A stretch of 64,000 nt of DNA from Pacificitalea manganoxidans. Lineage in GTDB: Bacteria; Pseudomonadota; Alphaproteobacteria; Rhodobacterales; Rhodobacteraceae. The notes under the pieces were generated by a model. It made no database searches. It was given only the letters and a program-made list of their open reading frames with translations, and was not told the DNA's origin. A program made the translations under genes and the position numbers. Positions 8,776 through 19,338 of the stretch are shown here, one piece after another; the stretch's first letter is position 1; each line of letters opens with the position of its first letter. The stretch spans positions 1,116,001 to 1,180,000 of the forward strand of contig NZ_CP021404.1 in the NCBI RefSeq assembly GCF_002504165.1, read 5' to 3'.

Positions 8776-10614
8776 ATGGCGCGCGCACCCCTTCTCCAGC
8801 TTTCCGACATCTCGCTCACCTTTGGTGGGGAGCCTGTCTTCCGTGACCTCGACCTTGTGGTCCAACCCGGTGATCGGGTGGCATTGGTGGGGCGTAACGG
8901 CTCTGGCAAATCCACCTTGATGAAGGTGATGGCCGCGCTCGTCGAACCCGATCAGGGCATCCGTGTCGTGCCGCCGGGCATCACCGTGGGCTACATGGAA
9001 CAGGAACCCACGATGGAAGGCTTTGCGACGCTGGGCGACTTTGCCGCGTCGCAGCTGGATATCGGAGAAGAATACCGCGTGGCGATGGTCGCCGATGGTC
9101 TGAAATTCGATCCCGACACCCCCGTGGCCACCGCTTCGGGCGGGGAGCGGCGGCGCGCGGCGCTGGCCAAGCTGCTGGCCGAAGATCCCGAATTGATGCT
9201 GCTCGACGAGCCGACGAACCACCTCGATATCGAAGCGATCGCATGGCTGGAAGAACAGCTTGCCTCGACCCGTTCGGGCTATGTGCTGATCTCCCACGAC
9301 CGGGCATTTCTCAGCCGCCTGACCCGCGCGACCCTGTGGATCGACCGGGGGCAGGTGCGGCGGCAGGAGGCCGGGTTCGAGGCGTTCGAAACATGGCGCG
9401 ATAAGGTCTGGGCCGACGAGGACGACGCCCGCCATAAGATGGACCGCAAGATCAAGGCCGAAGCCCGCTGGGCCGTCGAAGGCATCTCTGCCCGGCGCAA
9501 GCGCAATCAGGGCCGTGTGCGGGCGTTGCAGGATCTGCGGGCCGAGCGGTCTTCGATGATCCGGCGGCAGGGCACGGCGGATCTGGCGCTGGAGGCAGGG
9601 CAAACCTCGGGCAAGCTGGTGGCCGAGGCGACCGAGATCGGCAAACGCTACGGCGATAAGGTCATTCTGCGCGACTTTTCGATCAAGGTGCTGCGCGGCG
9701 ACCGGGTGGCCTTTGTCGGGCCGAACGGCGCAGGTAAAACGACATTGCTGAAAATGCTGACCGGCGAGGTCGAGCCTGACAGCGGCAGCATCCGACGCGG
9801 CACCAATTTGGAACTTGCGGTGTTCGATCAGACCCGCGCGCAGCTCGACCCTGATGCGTCGCTGTGGGAAAACCTGACCGGCGATCCCCTGATGCGCATT
9901 TCGGGGCAGGCCGATCAGGTCATGGTGCGCGGCACCCCGCGCCATGTGGTGGGCTATCTGAAGGATTTCCTGTTTGACGAACGGCAGGCCCGCGCGCCGG
10001 TGCGGTCGCTGTCGGGGGGCGAAAAGGCGCGGCTGCTGCTGGCCCGGCTGATGGCGCAGCCCTCGAACCTGCTGGTGCTGGATGAGCCGACCAACGATCT
10101 GGACATCGAAACGCTGGATCTGTTGCAGGATCTGTTGGGCGATTACGATGGCACCGTGCTGCTGGTGAGCCACGACCGCGATTTTCTCGACCGGGTGGCG
10201 ACGACCACCGTGGCGATGGAGGGCGACGGCGAAGCGACGGTCTATGCGGGCGGGTGGAGCGATTATCGCAGCCAGCGCGCCGGAAGCCGGGCGGAACCCA
10301 AGGTCGAGGCCAAGCCTGCGCCAGCGGCAGGGAAACCCGGTAAGACGGCACAGAAACCCGCCGAAACCCCGGTGGCCGCCCCGGCGAAGGGGCTGAGCTT
10401 TACCGAAAAGCACCGGCTGGAAGAATTGCCCGGCGTGATCGAACGGCTTGGTGCCGAAATCGCCAAACTGGAGCAGTTGATGGCCGATCCGGAGCTGTTT
10501 TCGCGCGAACCCGTCAAATTCCGCAAGGCGACCGAGGCGCTGAGCGCGCGGCAGGCCGCCTTGGCCGAAGCCGAAGACGAATGGCTGGAGCTGGAAGAGC
10601 GCGCGGCTGGCTGA
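8776..10614 (+). CDS. uup: ABC-F family ATPase, Uup type
   Basis: 612 residues from the ATG at 8776; an upstream in-frame ATG at 8728 adds 16 atypical residues. There are two ATP-binding domains without membrane helices. Walker A is at residues 39-46 (GRNGSGKS) and 315-322 (GPNGAGKT). Signature motifs are SGGERRRAALA and LSGGEKARLLL, and Walker B motifs end in DEPTNHLD and DEPTNDLD. The C-terminal 75 residues are a charged coiled coil (LSFTEKHRLEELP onward), the mark of Uup rather than EttA. Uup proteins act on ribosomes or nucleic acid and affect excision of transposons. The role here is inferred from the family. Confidence 0.87.
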   Translation: MARAPLLQLSDISLTFGGEPVFRDLDLVVQPGDRVALVGRNGSGKSTLMKVMAALVEPDQGIRVVPPGITVGYMEQEPTMEGFATLGDFAASQLDIGEEYRVAMVADGLKFDPDTPVATASGGERRRAALAKLLAEDPELMLLDEPTNHLDIEAIAWLEEQLASTRSGYVLISHDRAFLSRLTRATLWIDRGQVRRQEAGFEAFETWRDKVWADEDDARHKMDRKIKAEARWAVEGISARRKRNQGRVRALQDLRAERSSMIRRQGTADLALEAGQTSGKLVAEATEIGKRYGDKVILRDFSIKVLRGDRVAFVGPNGAGKTTLLKMLTGEVEPDSGSIRRGTNLELAVFDQTRAQLDPDASLWENLTGDPLMRISGQADQVMVRGTPRHVVGYLKDFLFDERQARAPVRSLSGGEKARLLLARLMAQPSNLLVLDEPTNDLDIETLDLLQDLLGDYDGTVLLVSHDRDFLDRVATTTVAMEGDGEATVYAGGWSDYRSQRAGSRAEPKVEAKPAPAAGKPGKTAQKPAETPVAAPAKGLSFTEKHRLEELPGVIERLGAEIAKLEQLMADPELFSREPVKFRKATEALSARQAALAEAEDEWLELEERAAG

Positions 10615-11056
10615 TCCGGCAGGCGGCGTGTCCGGTCCCGTGTATTCGGGCGCGGAGTATTCCCTGAAATCATTAGCCTGTAGGGGCATTTAGGGGTAGC
10701 AGGTCGGCGGCCCCTGTCCCCGCATGCGCGGCTGAGCCATCCAGTATCGGCGCGCACAGACTGCCTGCAACGACTGTTCTACGCAGCAGGATTGTGGTTC
10801 CGTCGCAACAGTTTCAAACCGATTTCAAAAGCCGATCACATCAGCGAGAAACCACCCAAAGTCCTTGGAAACACGCAGATTTTCGCCTGTTTGCGTGAGG
10901 TCAAATGAGCTTTCACCGTCCCGTGAGGTGCAATCCCGGAACAGCAGGACTAGATCGGCGTTGAGGCGTCGATGCAGCGGCTGAGATTCGTGATCTTGGC
11001 GCCCAGTTGCACAACAGAATCCGCCAGAGTGCGGCAGTCAACGTTAGGAGACAGAT
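10615..11056. other. Long leader/promoter region of outer-membrane protein gene
   Basis: 442 bases with no supportable gene. It is less GC-rich than its surroundings in 10790-10910. It holds two TTTCAAA direct repeats 11 bp apart (10812-10818 and 10823-10829), one helical turn, as response-regulator half-sites often are. A good ribosome binding site (AGGAG) sits at its right end before the ATG at 11057. A precise promoter could not be fixed. Confidence 0.4.
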
Positions 11057-11641
11057 ATGAAGAAACTTGCAATCCTTGCCCTCGGCACGACCGTTCTGGC
11101 GACCCCGGTTCTGGCCGGCAACCTGCAGCCCGTCGTGGTTGAGCCCGCTCCCGCCGCACCCGCGATCATCGCCCCCGTCACCGGCGACTGGACCGGCGGC
11201 TACGTCGGCGGTCAGCTGGGCTACGGCGACCTGAACAGCGATGACTTCGACGACGAAGACACCGATGGCGGCATCTACGGCCTGCAGGCTGGTTACGACT
11301 ACGACTTCGGCCAGTTCGTTCTGGGTGGTGAGCTTGCTGTTGACGGCACCTCCATCGAGTCCGACTCCGGCGCAGAAATCGACAGCATCACCCGTCTTGG
11401 CGCCCGCGCCGGTGCTGACCTCGGCCAGACCCTCGTTTACGGTGCTCTGGGTGCCGCTCAGGCGTCCACCGACTTCGGCACCGACACCGGCTACTACTTC
11501 GGTGGTGGTGTTGAATACATGGTCACCGACTCCGTCAGCGTCGGCGGCGAAGTTCTGTCCCACCGTTTCGACGATTTCGATGACACCGGTGCTGACTTCG
11601 ACGCGACCACCGCTGCTGCGAAAGTCAACTTCCGCTTCTGA
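11057..11641 (+). CDS. Outer-membrane beta-barrel protein (Omp25/31-like)
   Basis: 194 residues with a clear signal peptide (MKKLAILALGTTVLATPVLA, cut before GNLQ), a Pro/Ala linker, then a porin-like small barrel beginning DWTGGYVGGQLGYG and ending in the outer-membrane signature FRF with a terminal Phe. These features match the OMP_b-brl group common in alphaproteobacteria. The mature protein is very acidic (SDDFDDEDTDGG). Codon choice favours GGT, GTT, CTG and GCT more than its neighbours, which suggests high expression. A strong SD sequence (AGGAG) and a near-perfect intrinsic terminator frame the gene, so it is probably transcribed alone. Confidence 0.88.
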   Translation: MKKLAILALGTTVLATPVLAGNLQPVVVEPAPAAPAIIAPVTGDWTGGYVGGQLGYGDLNSDDFDDEDTDGGIYGLQAGYDYDFGQFVLGGELAVDGTSIESDSGAEIDSITRLGARAGADLGQTLVYGALGAAQASTDFGTDTGYYFGGGVEYMVTDSVSVGGEVLSHRFDDFDDTGADFDATTAAAKVNFRF

Positions 11642-11666
11642 TCCCTCCAGATCTACGGAAGAGAAA

Positions 11667-11693
11667 GGGCGGTCCTTCGGGGCCGCCCTTTTT
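11667..11693 (+). terminator. Intrinsic terminator of the outer-membrane protein gene
   Basis: Stem GGGCGGTCC / GGGCCGCCC with the stable TTCG loop, preceded by AAA and followed by TTTTT, 25 bases after the stop codon. A textbook factor-independent terminator. Confidence 0.92.
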
Positions 11694-11834
11694 CATGCGC
11701 GGTCGGTTTAACGGCGCGCGAATGCGGGCGGCGGTCAGCGTGACAGCGGCAGTCGAAAGCCGCGGCCAGTGTGAACGCTCGGAAATGCGCGCGGCGCGCA
11801 GCCTTGAAACGGTCGGTGTCAGCGGCAAACAGCA

Positions 11835-12140
11835 CTACGGAGGGCACTTGATCGGCCCTTCCACAAGGTTCCAATCGCCCTGCAGATCGGCGGCATCCGC
11901 GGTGCAGCCGCTTGCCTCCTCGATCACGGATACGACCGCGGCGCGGAACAGCGGCACATTGCGCGGGCGGCCCATACTGGTGCGGATCACGCGGGCCCGC
12001 TCGGCATCGTGAAACACGCGGAATGTCATGCCTGCGCGGTCGATATCGGTGCCTGTCTGCCCGGCGAAATCCAGGCCGCCGGTGTTGCAGCCGACCAGCA
12101 GCAGAAGCGCGCAGAGCAAGGGGAGCAAACAGCGGTCCAT
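11835..12140 (-). CDS. Small lipoprotein of unknown function
   Basis: 101 residues. The N-terminus (MDRCLLPLLCALLLLVGC) is a lipoprotein signal with lipobox LVGC at residues 15-18, followed by NTGG, so the mature protein should be lipid-anchored. The remaining 80 residues contain two further Cys and no domain I recognise. It starts 35 bases after the stop of the aminotransferase gene in the same direction and may be co-transcribed with it. Confidence 0.75.
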   Translation of the reverse strand: MDRCLLPLLCALLLLVGCNTGGLDFAGQTGTDIDRAGMTFRVFHDAERARVIRTSMGRPRNVPLFRAAVVSVIEEASGCTADAADLQGDWNLVEGPIKCPP

Positions 12141-12175
12141 GCCGCCACCTTGTCCCGCGAACCGTAAAATTGAGG

Positions 12176-13351
12176 TTAACGCCCCTCTGCCAGCCCGGCG
12201 GCCACGTCGCAGAGCGTCGCGAATGCGGTCGCGAAACGGTCATCGGGCACGGTCAGCGCGACACGGATCTGCCCGGCGGCGGCGCGGCCAAAACTGGCGC
12301 CAGGCATCACCGCGATTCCGTGCCGGTCCAGCAGCAGATCCGCGAACGCCGCGCCATCGAGCCCGGTCGCGCGCACATCCAGCATCATATACATCGCCCC
12401 CGAGGGCGGCATCGCCGTCAGCGCCTGTTGCTGGGACAGCATCCCCACCGCCAGCTCCCGACGCCTGCGAAACGGGGCGGCGACCTGCGCCGCCAGCCGG
12501 TCACCCTGTTCCAGCGCAAACAGCGCCGCATCCTGAACAAACCCCGGCACGCCATAGGTGGTGTTGAGCGACAGTGAAATCAGCCGCGCGATGGCGGTTT
12601 CCGGCGCGATGATCCAGCCGATGCGGCTGCCGGTCATGGCATAGATCTTGGACATGGAGCCGATGACCATCGTGCGCTCCACCATGCCGGGCAGGGCGCG
12701 GGGCGACAGGTGCTCCCCCTGCCAGACCTGCGTGTCATAGACCTCGTCCGAGATCACGGTCAGGTCGTGACGTTTGGCGGTGGCGGCGATCGCCTCGCAA
12801 GTGGCGCGGCTGTAAACCGCGCCGGTGGGGTTGTTGGGCGTGTTCACCAGCAGCGTTCGCGCGCCCGCGGCGGCGGCGTCCAGATCGGCGGCTGTGGGCT
12901 GGAACCCGGTTTCGGGGCGCGTTTTGACCGCCACCGGCACGCCGCCCGTGGCCCGGATCGTGCCGGGATAGGTGGTGTAATAGGGCTCGATATGCAGGGC
13001 GCGGTCGCCGGGGTCGAGCGCGGCCATATGTGCGGCAAACAGCGCCGCCTGCCCGCCAGAGGTAACGATCACCTGGTCGGGGGTCGTCGGCACGCCGGTG
13101 CGGGCCTCGGTGCGGGCGGCAATGGCGGCGCGCAGGGCCGGGATGCCGGGCACATCGGCGTAGCCGGTGTGGCCCCCAGCGGCGGAGCGGGCCATCGCGT
13201 CCAGAATCACGGGATCGGTGCGGGTGTCCGGCTCACCGATGGTCAATTCCGTCACCGGCTGCCCCGCGCGCACCATCGCCCGCGCGCGGTAGAACAAATC
13301 CCAGCCATCACCATCGGGGCTGAGGGTCGTGATCCGCTGGCTGAGACGCAT
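12176..13351 (-). CDS. PLP-dependent class I/II aminotransferase
   Basis: 391 residues from an ATG giving [14 protein letters not shown]. Fold type I aminotransferase motifs are in order: LTIGEPD near the N-terminus, [27 protein letters not shown], and the PLP-lysine region [16 protein letters not shown], with Lys in SMSKIYA. An Arg in GQIRVALT near the C-terminus fits the carboxylate-binding Arg. The amino donor cannot be assigned from motifs; it resembles aspartate- or alanine-type enzymes. The open frame continues upstream across the ureC region on this strand, but that part is antisense to ureC and is not considered coding. The gene is divergent from ureC. Confidence 0.87.
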   Translation of the reverse strand: MRLSQRITTLSPDGDGWDLFYRARAMVRAGQPVTELTIGEPDTRTDPVILDAMARSAAGGHTGYADVPGIPALRAAIAARTEARTGVPTTPDQVIVTSGGQAALFAAHMAALDPGDRALHIEPYYTTYPGTIRATGGVPVAVKTRPETGFQPTAADLDAAAAGARTLLVNTPNNPTGAVYSRATCEAIAATAKRHDLTVISDEVYDTQVWQGEHLSPRALPGMVERTMVIGSMSKIYAMTGSRIGWIIAPETAIARLISLSLNTTYGVPGFVQDAALFALEQGDRLAAQVAAPFRRRRELAVGMLSQQQALTAMPPSGAMYMMLDVRATGLDGAAFADLLLDRHGIAVMPGASFGRAAAGQIRVALTVPDDRFATAFATLCDVAAGLAEGR

Positions 13352-13639
13352 GGGGCAGGCTCCGTATCGGGGTGTCGCGGCCAACCTCGGGCCTGTGTCG
13401 GGCGGTGTCAAAGGGGGTTGGCCGTGCGACGTCGGGGCAGCGCCGCCGCCGGTGGGGCGGGGTGCGGTGCCGGGGGCTCGGGGGCCTGCACCCGGCCCGC
13501 GCAGGTCGGGGGGGGGAAGCGCCCAATACTTGGGCAGATCACAGAAACCCGGCGCGGCAACGCTGGTTTGACGGGCATGGGCGTTTGCACCCCGTGGCCG
13601 CTTCGGCCAATCTCCGGGCCAGACCAACCGGAGGACCAG

Positions 13640-15349
<1,710 letters not shown>

Positions 15350-15361
15350 GGCGCGATTTCG

Positions 15362-15772
15362 TCACACGCCGACATCGGGGCCGAGGCAATGCATCGGCTC
15401 GTCCGCCCCGGCCTCGCTCAACTGAACCGCGCCGGGGTCGTCCTCGAACACGGCGCGCAGGCCTTGGCCGGTGTCGTAGAAGGTCCAGCAATGGGTCTCG
15501 GGCGTGCGTTCATAGACGAAGCAGATGAACTGATCCTGCGGATACCACCGCCCCTCGCGGCAGTCGCCATCGAGAAAGGACCAGCGCACCCGGCGGTCGG
15601 CGTCGTATTCCTCCATGCCATAGGCATATCCGTCGGACGAAAACGTCAGCGTCTTACCGGTGGTGTAGGCTTCGAATTCGGCGGCGGACATGGGGCGCTC
15701 CTGCGCCAGCGCGGGCAGGGCCACAAGCGCGCTGAGCAGAAACGCGGAAACGGGCGGGCAAGCGGACGACAT
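15362..15772 (-). CDS. Small secreted protein of unknown function
   Basis: 136 residues from the ATG giving MSSACPPVSAFLLSALVALPALAQ, a clean signal peptide cut after ALAQ. The mature part has Tyr/Trp-rich segments (YAYGMEEYDADRRVRWSF) and four Cys (DGDCREGRWYP, QFICFVYER, THCWTFYD, MHCLGPD), so disulfides are likely. It resembles short periplasmic proteins of unknown function common in Rhodobacterales; I know no function. Upstream in-frame starts would hide the signal peptide and are rejected. It converges with ureC 12 bases away. Confidence 0.7.
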   Translation of the reverse strand: MSSACPPVSAFLLSALVALPALAQERPMSAAEFEAYTTGKTLTFSSDGYAYGMEEYDADRRVRWSFLDGDCREGRWYPQDQFICFVYERTPETHCWTFYDTGQGLRAVFEDDPGAVQLSEAGADEPMHCLGPDVGV

Positions 15773-15858
15773 CGGGCGAAATCCTTGGCTGCGGTCAGGC
15801 GCAAGGTGCCAGCCCGCGCCGCCGCTGACCAGTGCCGCGCCTCTCGCAATCGCGTGAG

Positions 15859-16956
15859 CTATTCGGCGGCGCGGGGCGCGCGGGCGGGCCGTTCTGCCGG
15901 GTCGGCCCATGCGCGCACGCGCCCGTCCATTTCACGCCGCCAGAGCCGGGGTGCCAGCGCCAGCAGCGCCATGCGGGGCAGGGCGCGCGGCAGGGTCGGC
16001 GCGCTGTCCGGGGCGGGCAGGCGCAGCGCGGGAAAGGCCCGGTCGGGATGGGCGTGATGGTCGGAATGGCGCGGCGCGTTCAGCATCAGCAGCGCGCTGG
16101 CCCGGTGTGGCGCGTTCCACGAATGGCGGGCGGTGACCGGCCCGTAGCGCCCATCTTCCAGCCGGGCGCGGCGCAGCCCGTAATGCTGCACATAATCCGA
16201 CAGCAGCAATTGCGTCGTGGCGTGGCCCGCCAGCGCCAGATACCACATCAGCCCGGCCGCGCCGCCCAAGGCCAGCGCGATGACGCACCATAAAACCCCG
16301 CCCGCGATATAGACGCCATAGGGCGTGGCGGTCAGCGGCACCCGCGCCGCGCCGCCCCGGCGCCGGGCGATCAGCGCCCGCTCCGCCGCCAGCCCCGCGC
16401 GAAATGACCCGATCCATGCGCGCGGCGCGAAATGCCAGAATCCCTGTCCCAGCCGGGCGCTGTTGGGGTCTTCAGCCGTGGCGACGAACCGGTGATGCAC
16501 CTTCGGATGGGCGGAGGCATGATGTCCGAAGAGATGCGAGATGAACACCCAGCGCCCCAGTCGCCGCAGCCAGCGGTTGGAACGGTGGATCAACTCATGC
16601 GCGTTGGAATTGCCGACCTGCCCCATGAACAGCGCCAGCGCGGTGAATAGCGCCAGATCCTGCACCACGCCGCGCGCGCCCTCGGCCAGCACGGCGATGC
16701 CCGCGCCCAGCAGCCCGAAATGTGCGCAGGCCAGCAGCACCGACAGCGCATCTGCGGCGGGAAATTCGCGGGGCTCGGTCTCCGGGCTGCGCGCCGCCGC
16801 CGCAGCCGCGCCCGCCAGCTCGTCCAGCAGCGCCACCGCCAACGTGATGTATCCCAGCGCAAGCCACGTCCACAGCCCGCCCCATGCCAGCGCCAGCGTC
16901 AGCAGCGGCACGGGGGCGAGGCTCGCCACGGCAAACATCCAGATCGCGGTCGGCAT
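15859..16956 (-). CDS. AlkB-like integral membrane di-iron hydroxylase (alkane 1-monooxygenase family)
   Basis: 365 residues from an ATG preceded by GGAG (MPTAIWMFAVASLAP). Four to six membrane helices surround the histidine boxes of the AlkB/XylM family: HELIHR, HHASAHPKVHH with the downstream EDPNSARLGQG, RHSDHHAHPDR, and the accessory DYVQHYGLRR. These bind two irons and hydroxylate terminal methyl groups of hydrophobic substrates using a rubredoxin-type electron donor. No rubredoxin or reductase gene is adjacent, so electrons must come from elsewhere. Substrate could be an alkane, a fatty acid or another lipid. It diverges from ftsY with about 110 bases between. Confidence 0.88.
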   Translation of the reverse strand: MPTAIWMFAVASLAPVPLLTLALAWGGLWTWLALGYITLAVALLDELAGAAAAAARSPETEPREFPAADALSVLLACAHFGLLGAGIAVLAEGARGVVQDLALFTALALFMGQVGNSNAHELIHRSNRWLRRLGRWVFISHLFGHHASAHPKVHHRFVATAEDPNSARLGQGFWHFAPRAWIGSFRAGLAAERALIARRRGGAARVPLTATPYGVYIAGGVLWCVIALALGGAAGLMWYLALAGHATTQLLLSDYVQHYGLRRARLEDGRYGPVTARHSWNAPHRASALLMLNAPRHSDHHAHPDRAFPALRLPAPDSAPTLPRALPRMALLALAPRLWRREMDGRVRAWADPAERPARAPRAAE

Positions 16957-17067
16957 GGGCACTCCGGCAAGGCGCGGTTGGCAACAGGTCGGTCGGGACA
17001 GGGCGGTGTTGCCCTTTCCCTTGGCAGCATGTCGCATTAGGTGAAGGGCAGTCTAGCGGGAGTTGTC

Positions 17068-18492
17068 ATGGCATTCTTCACAAAGCTCAAGGACCGGCTG
17101 TTCAAGACCTCGTCGAAGCTCGAAGAGGGGCTCGACGCGATTGTCGCCGACGGCGGCGACCAGCCCGGTGAAACCCCACCGCAGGCGCCCCCCGAGGCGC
17201 CCGCACCGAAAGCGCCCCCCGAGGCGCCACAGCCCGATGCCCCTCCTGAGGCGCCGGAGCCCGATCTGCCGCCCGAGGCACCACAGCCCGACGCGCCCGA
17301 CGAAACCCCGGTGCCCGACACCCCGCGCGAGATGCCGCCCACCCCCGCGCCGGACCTGCCGCGCCCGGCCACGCCCGAACCGCGCCCGGACCTGCCGGAA
17401 ACGCCGCGCCCGGATCCGGCCCCCGATGGCATTCCCGGCACCACGCCGACCGAAGTGCCGCAAACACCCGATGTAACCCCGCAGCCGGAGCCGGTGGGCG
17501 TGCCGATGCCCGGCTCGGCGGGCAATACGATGCCGCTGGAGATCCCGTTGCAGGATCTGCCCAACGGTCACGGCAACACCCCCTCGGACGCGCCCGCGCG
17601 CGCCGAGGGCGGTCTGCTGGGGCGGCTCTTTCGCGGCAATGCCCCTGCCGCCGTGCCGCGCCGGGTGCTGGACGATGATATGGTCGAAAGCCTTGAGGAG
17701 CTGCTCATCAGCGCCGATATGGGCGTGGATACCGCCCTGCGCGTCACCGCCAACATGGCCGAGGGGCGCTATGGCCGCCGGGTCTCCACGCAGGAAATCA
17801 AGGAATTGCTGGCCCATGAGATCGCCGCGATCATGGAGCCCGTCGCCCGCCCGCTGCCGATCTACCCGACCCGCCCGCAGGTGGTGCTGGTGGTCGGCGT
17901 CAATGGCTCCGGCAAGACCACGACCATCGGCAAACTCGCCAGCCAGTTCCGCGCCGCCGAAAAGAGCGTGGTGATCGCGGCGGGCGACACGTTCCGCGCC
18001 GCAGCGGTGGAGCAGTTGCAGGTCTGGGGCGACCGTGCGGGCGTGCCGGTGCTGACCGCGCCCGAAGGCTCCGACCCCGCAAGCCTTGCCTTTGACGCGA
18101 TGACCCGCGCGCAGGCCGATGGCGCGGACCTGCTGTTGATCGACACTGCCGGACGGCTGCAAAACCGCGCCGATCTGATGGAAGAGCTTTCGAAAATTGT
18201 CCGGGTGATCCGTAAGAAAGACCCCGAGGCCCCGCATAACACCCTGCTGGTTCTGGACGCCACCACCGGCCAGAACGCGATCAATCAGGTCGAGACGTTC
18301 CGCAAGCTGGCGGATGTGTCCGGTCTGGTGATGACCAAACTCGACGGCACCGCCAAGGGCGGCGTGCTGGTGGCGCTGGCCGATAAGTTCGGCCTGCCGA
18401 TCCATGCCATCGGCGTGGGCGAGCAGATCGACGACCTTGCGCCCTTCGATCCGGAGGAATTCGCCGCCGCGCTGACCGGCCTTGCCCGGTGA
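17068..18492 (+). CDS. ftsY: Signal recognition particle receptor FtsY
   Basis: 474 residues from the ATG at 17068 (MAFFTKLKDRLFKTSSKL), preceded by GGGAG. A short amphipathic N-terminus is followed by a Pro/Glu/Asp-rich linker (residues about 30-175), then the NG domain: N-domain helices (VESLEELLISADMGVDTALR) and the GTPase with G1 GVNGSGKTT, the insertion GDTFRAAAVEQL, DTAGRLQNR and TKLDGTAKGG. FtsY receives ribosome-SRP complexes at the membrane for co-translational insertion. The linker contains four near-identical nine-residue repeats. A GTG at 17041 would add nine residues and is less likely. Confidence 0.97.
   Translation: MAFFTKLKDRLFKTSSKLEEGLDAIVADGGDQPGETPPQAPPEAPAPKAPPEAPQPDAPPEAPEPDLPPEAPQPDAPDETPVPDTPREMPPTPAPDLPRPATPEPRPDLPETPRPDPAPDGIPGTTPTEVPQTPDVTPQPEPVGVPMPGSAGNTMPLEIPLQDLPNGHGNTPSDAPARAEGGLLGRLFRGNAPAAVPRRVLDDDMVESLEELLISADMGVDTALRVTANMAEGRYGRRVSTQEIKELLAHEIAAIMEPVARPLPIYPTRPQVVLVVGVNGSGKTTTIGKLASQFRAAEKSVVIAAGDTFRAAAVEQLQVWGDRAGVPVLTAPEGSDPASLAFDAMTRAQADGADLLLIDTAGRLQNRADLMEELSKIVRVIRKKDPEAPHNTLLVLDATTGQNAINQVETFRKLADVSGLVMTKLDGTAKGGVLVALADKFGLPIHAIGVGEQIDDLAPFDPEEFAAALTGLAR
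17188..17295 (+). repeat. Coding tandem repeat in the FtsY linker
   Basis: Four successive 27-base units encode PPEAPAPKA, PPEAPQPDA, PPEAPEPDL and PPEAPQPDA. The repeat adds length to the acidic, Pro-rich linker and may vary in copy number between strains (inference). Confidence 0.85.
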
Positions 18493-18568
18493 CCGCGCGG
18501 GCGCGGGTCTGTAGGGGGCGCCGCTGCCTGCCTGCTCCCGCCGCCGCGTTAGCGCCGGGCGCCGATGG

Positions 18569-18594
18569 GCCGGGGTATCGCGGCAAACCCCGGC
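18569..18594. terminator. Hairpin between convergent ftsY and mgtC-like genes
   Basis: Perfect 8-bp inverted repeat GCCGGGGT / ACCCCGGC with a 10-base loop. An overlapping alternative of 9 bp pairs AGCGCCGGG (18551) with CCCGGCGCT (18589). There is no T-run on either strand, so termination efficiency is uncertain. Confidence 0.4.
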
Positions 18595-18627
18595 GCTTGC
18601 CGATCATGGCAGATCATCCGTGACGGC

Positions 18628-19200
18628 TCAGTCCGCAGGTCGCGTGCGCTCCTTGCGCCCGCTGCTCGGCTTGGCGTCGGGCGTGGCGTCTGGCTTCGTC
18701 TCGGATGTCAGGGTGTCTTCCGGCGCGTCCAAGCGCCCGGCCAGACGGTGCAGCAGCCATAGCACCATCAATGCCAGCGTCGTCGCCAGCGCGGCGAGGG
18801 GAATATTTCCGATGCCGCAGGTCAGCCCGATTGCACCGGCAAGCCACATGCCCGCGCCGGTGGTCAGCCCCTTGACCTTCACCCCTTGCGTGATGATCGA
18901 GCCAGCGGCAAGGAAGGCCACGCCCGATGTCACCGCTTCGATCAGGCGCAGGGGATCGGTGCGCAGCACGTCTTCGTCGTTGCGCGGCAACTCCATCAGG
19001 TCAAAGGCGATCAGGGTGAACAGACATGCGGCAAGGGCGATCATGATATGGGTGCGCAGCCCGGCGGATTTCTCGTGGCGTTCGCGCTCCCAGCCGATCA
19101 GTCCGCCCAGCACCATCGCGGACATCAACCGCAGGAATGCCACGGAGACGGGCGTGGCGGTGAAACTGTCGAGGAATTCGGATTTGAGAAGGTCGAGCAT
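18628..19200 (-). CDS. MgtC/SapB family membrane protein
   Basis: 190 residues from the ATG giving MLDLLKSEFLDSF. Family hallmarks are RLMSAMVLGGLIGWERERHEKSAGLRTH (seen in parts), VTSGVAFLAAGSII and GLTTGAGMWLAGAIGL, with four to five membrane helices, and a hydrophilic charged C-terminus after residue 150. MgtC-like proteins are linked to magnesium limitation and virulence-associated membrane homeostasis; enteric MgtC also regulates ATP synthase and is not itself a transporter. It converges with ftsY and diverges from the DMT transporter. The assignment to a functional subgroup is not possible. Confidence 0.88.
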   Translation of the reverse strand: MLDLLKSEFLDSFTATPVSVAFLRLMSAMVLGGLIGWERERHEKSAGLRTHIMIALAACLFTLIAFDLMELPRNDEDVLRTDPLRLIEAVTSGVAFLAAGSIITQGVKVKGLTTGAGMWLAGAIGLTCGIGNIPLAALATTLALMVLWLLHRLAGRLDAPEDTLTSETKPDATPDAKPSSGRKERTRPAD

Positions 19201-19338
19201 GAATTTGTTTTGGGGTCCTGAGCCGTTCCCCAACAAAACCACCACAGCGCGCGAAAGTTTCCAGCCGTTTTGCATTCCCGCCCTGCGGGCCGCGTGGGCC
19301 GGGGTGCGTGGCGCATGGGTGCGGACGGGGCAGGCGGC

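Noticed and set aside
10913-11563. A 216-codon minus-strand frame opposite the barrel protein gene
   Set aside because: It is antisense to a gene with a clear signal peptide, SD and terminator, and its translation resembles no family.
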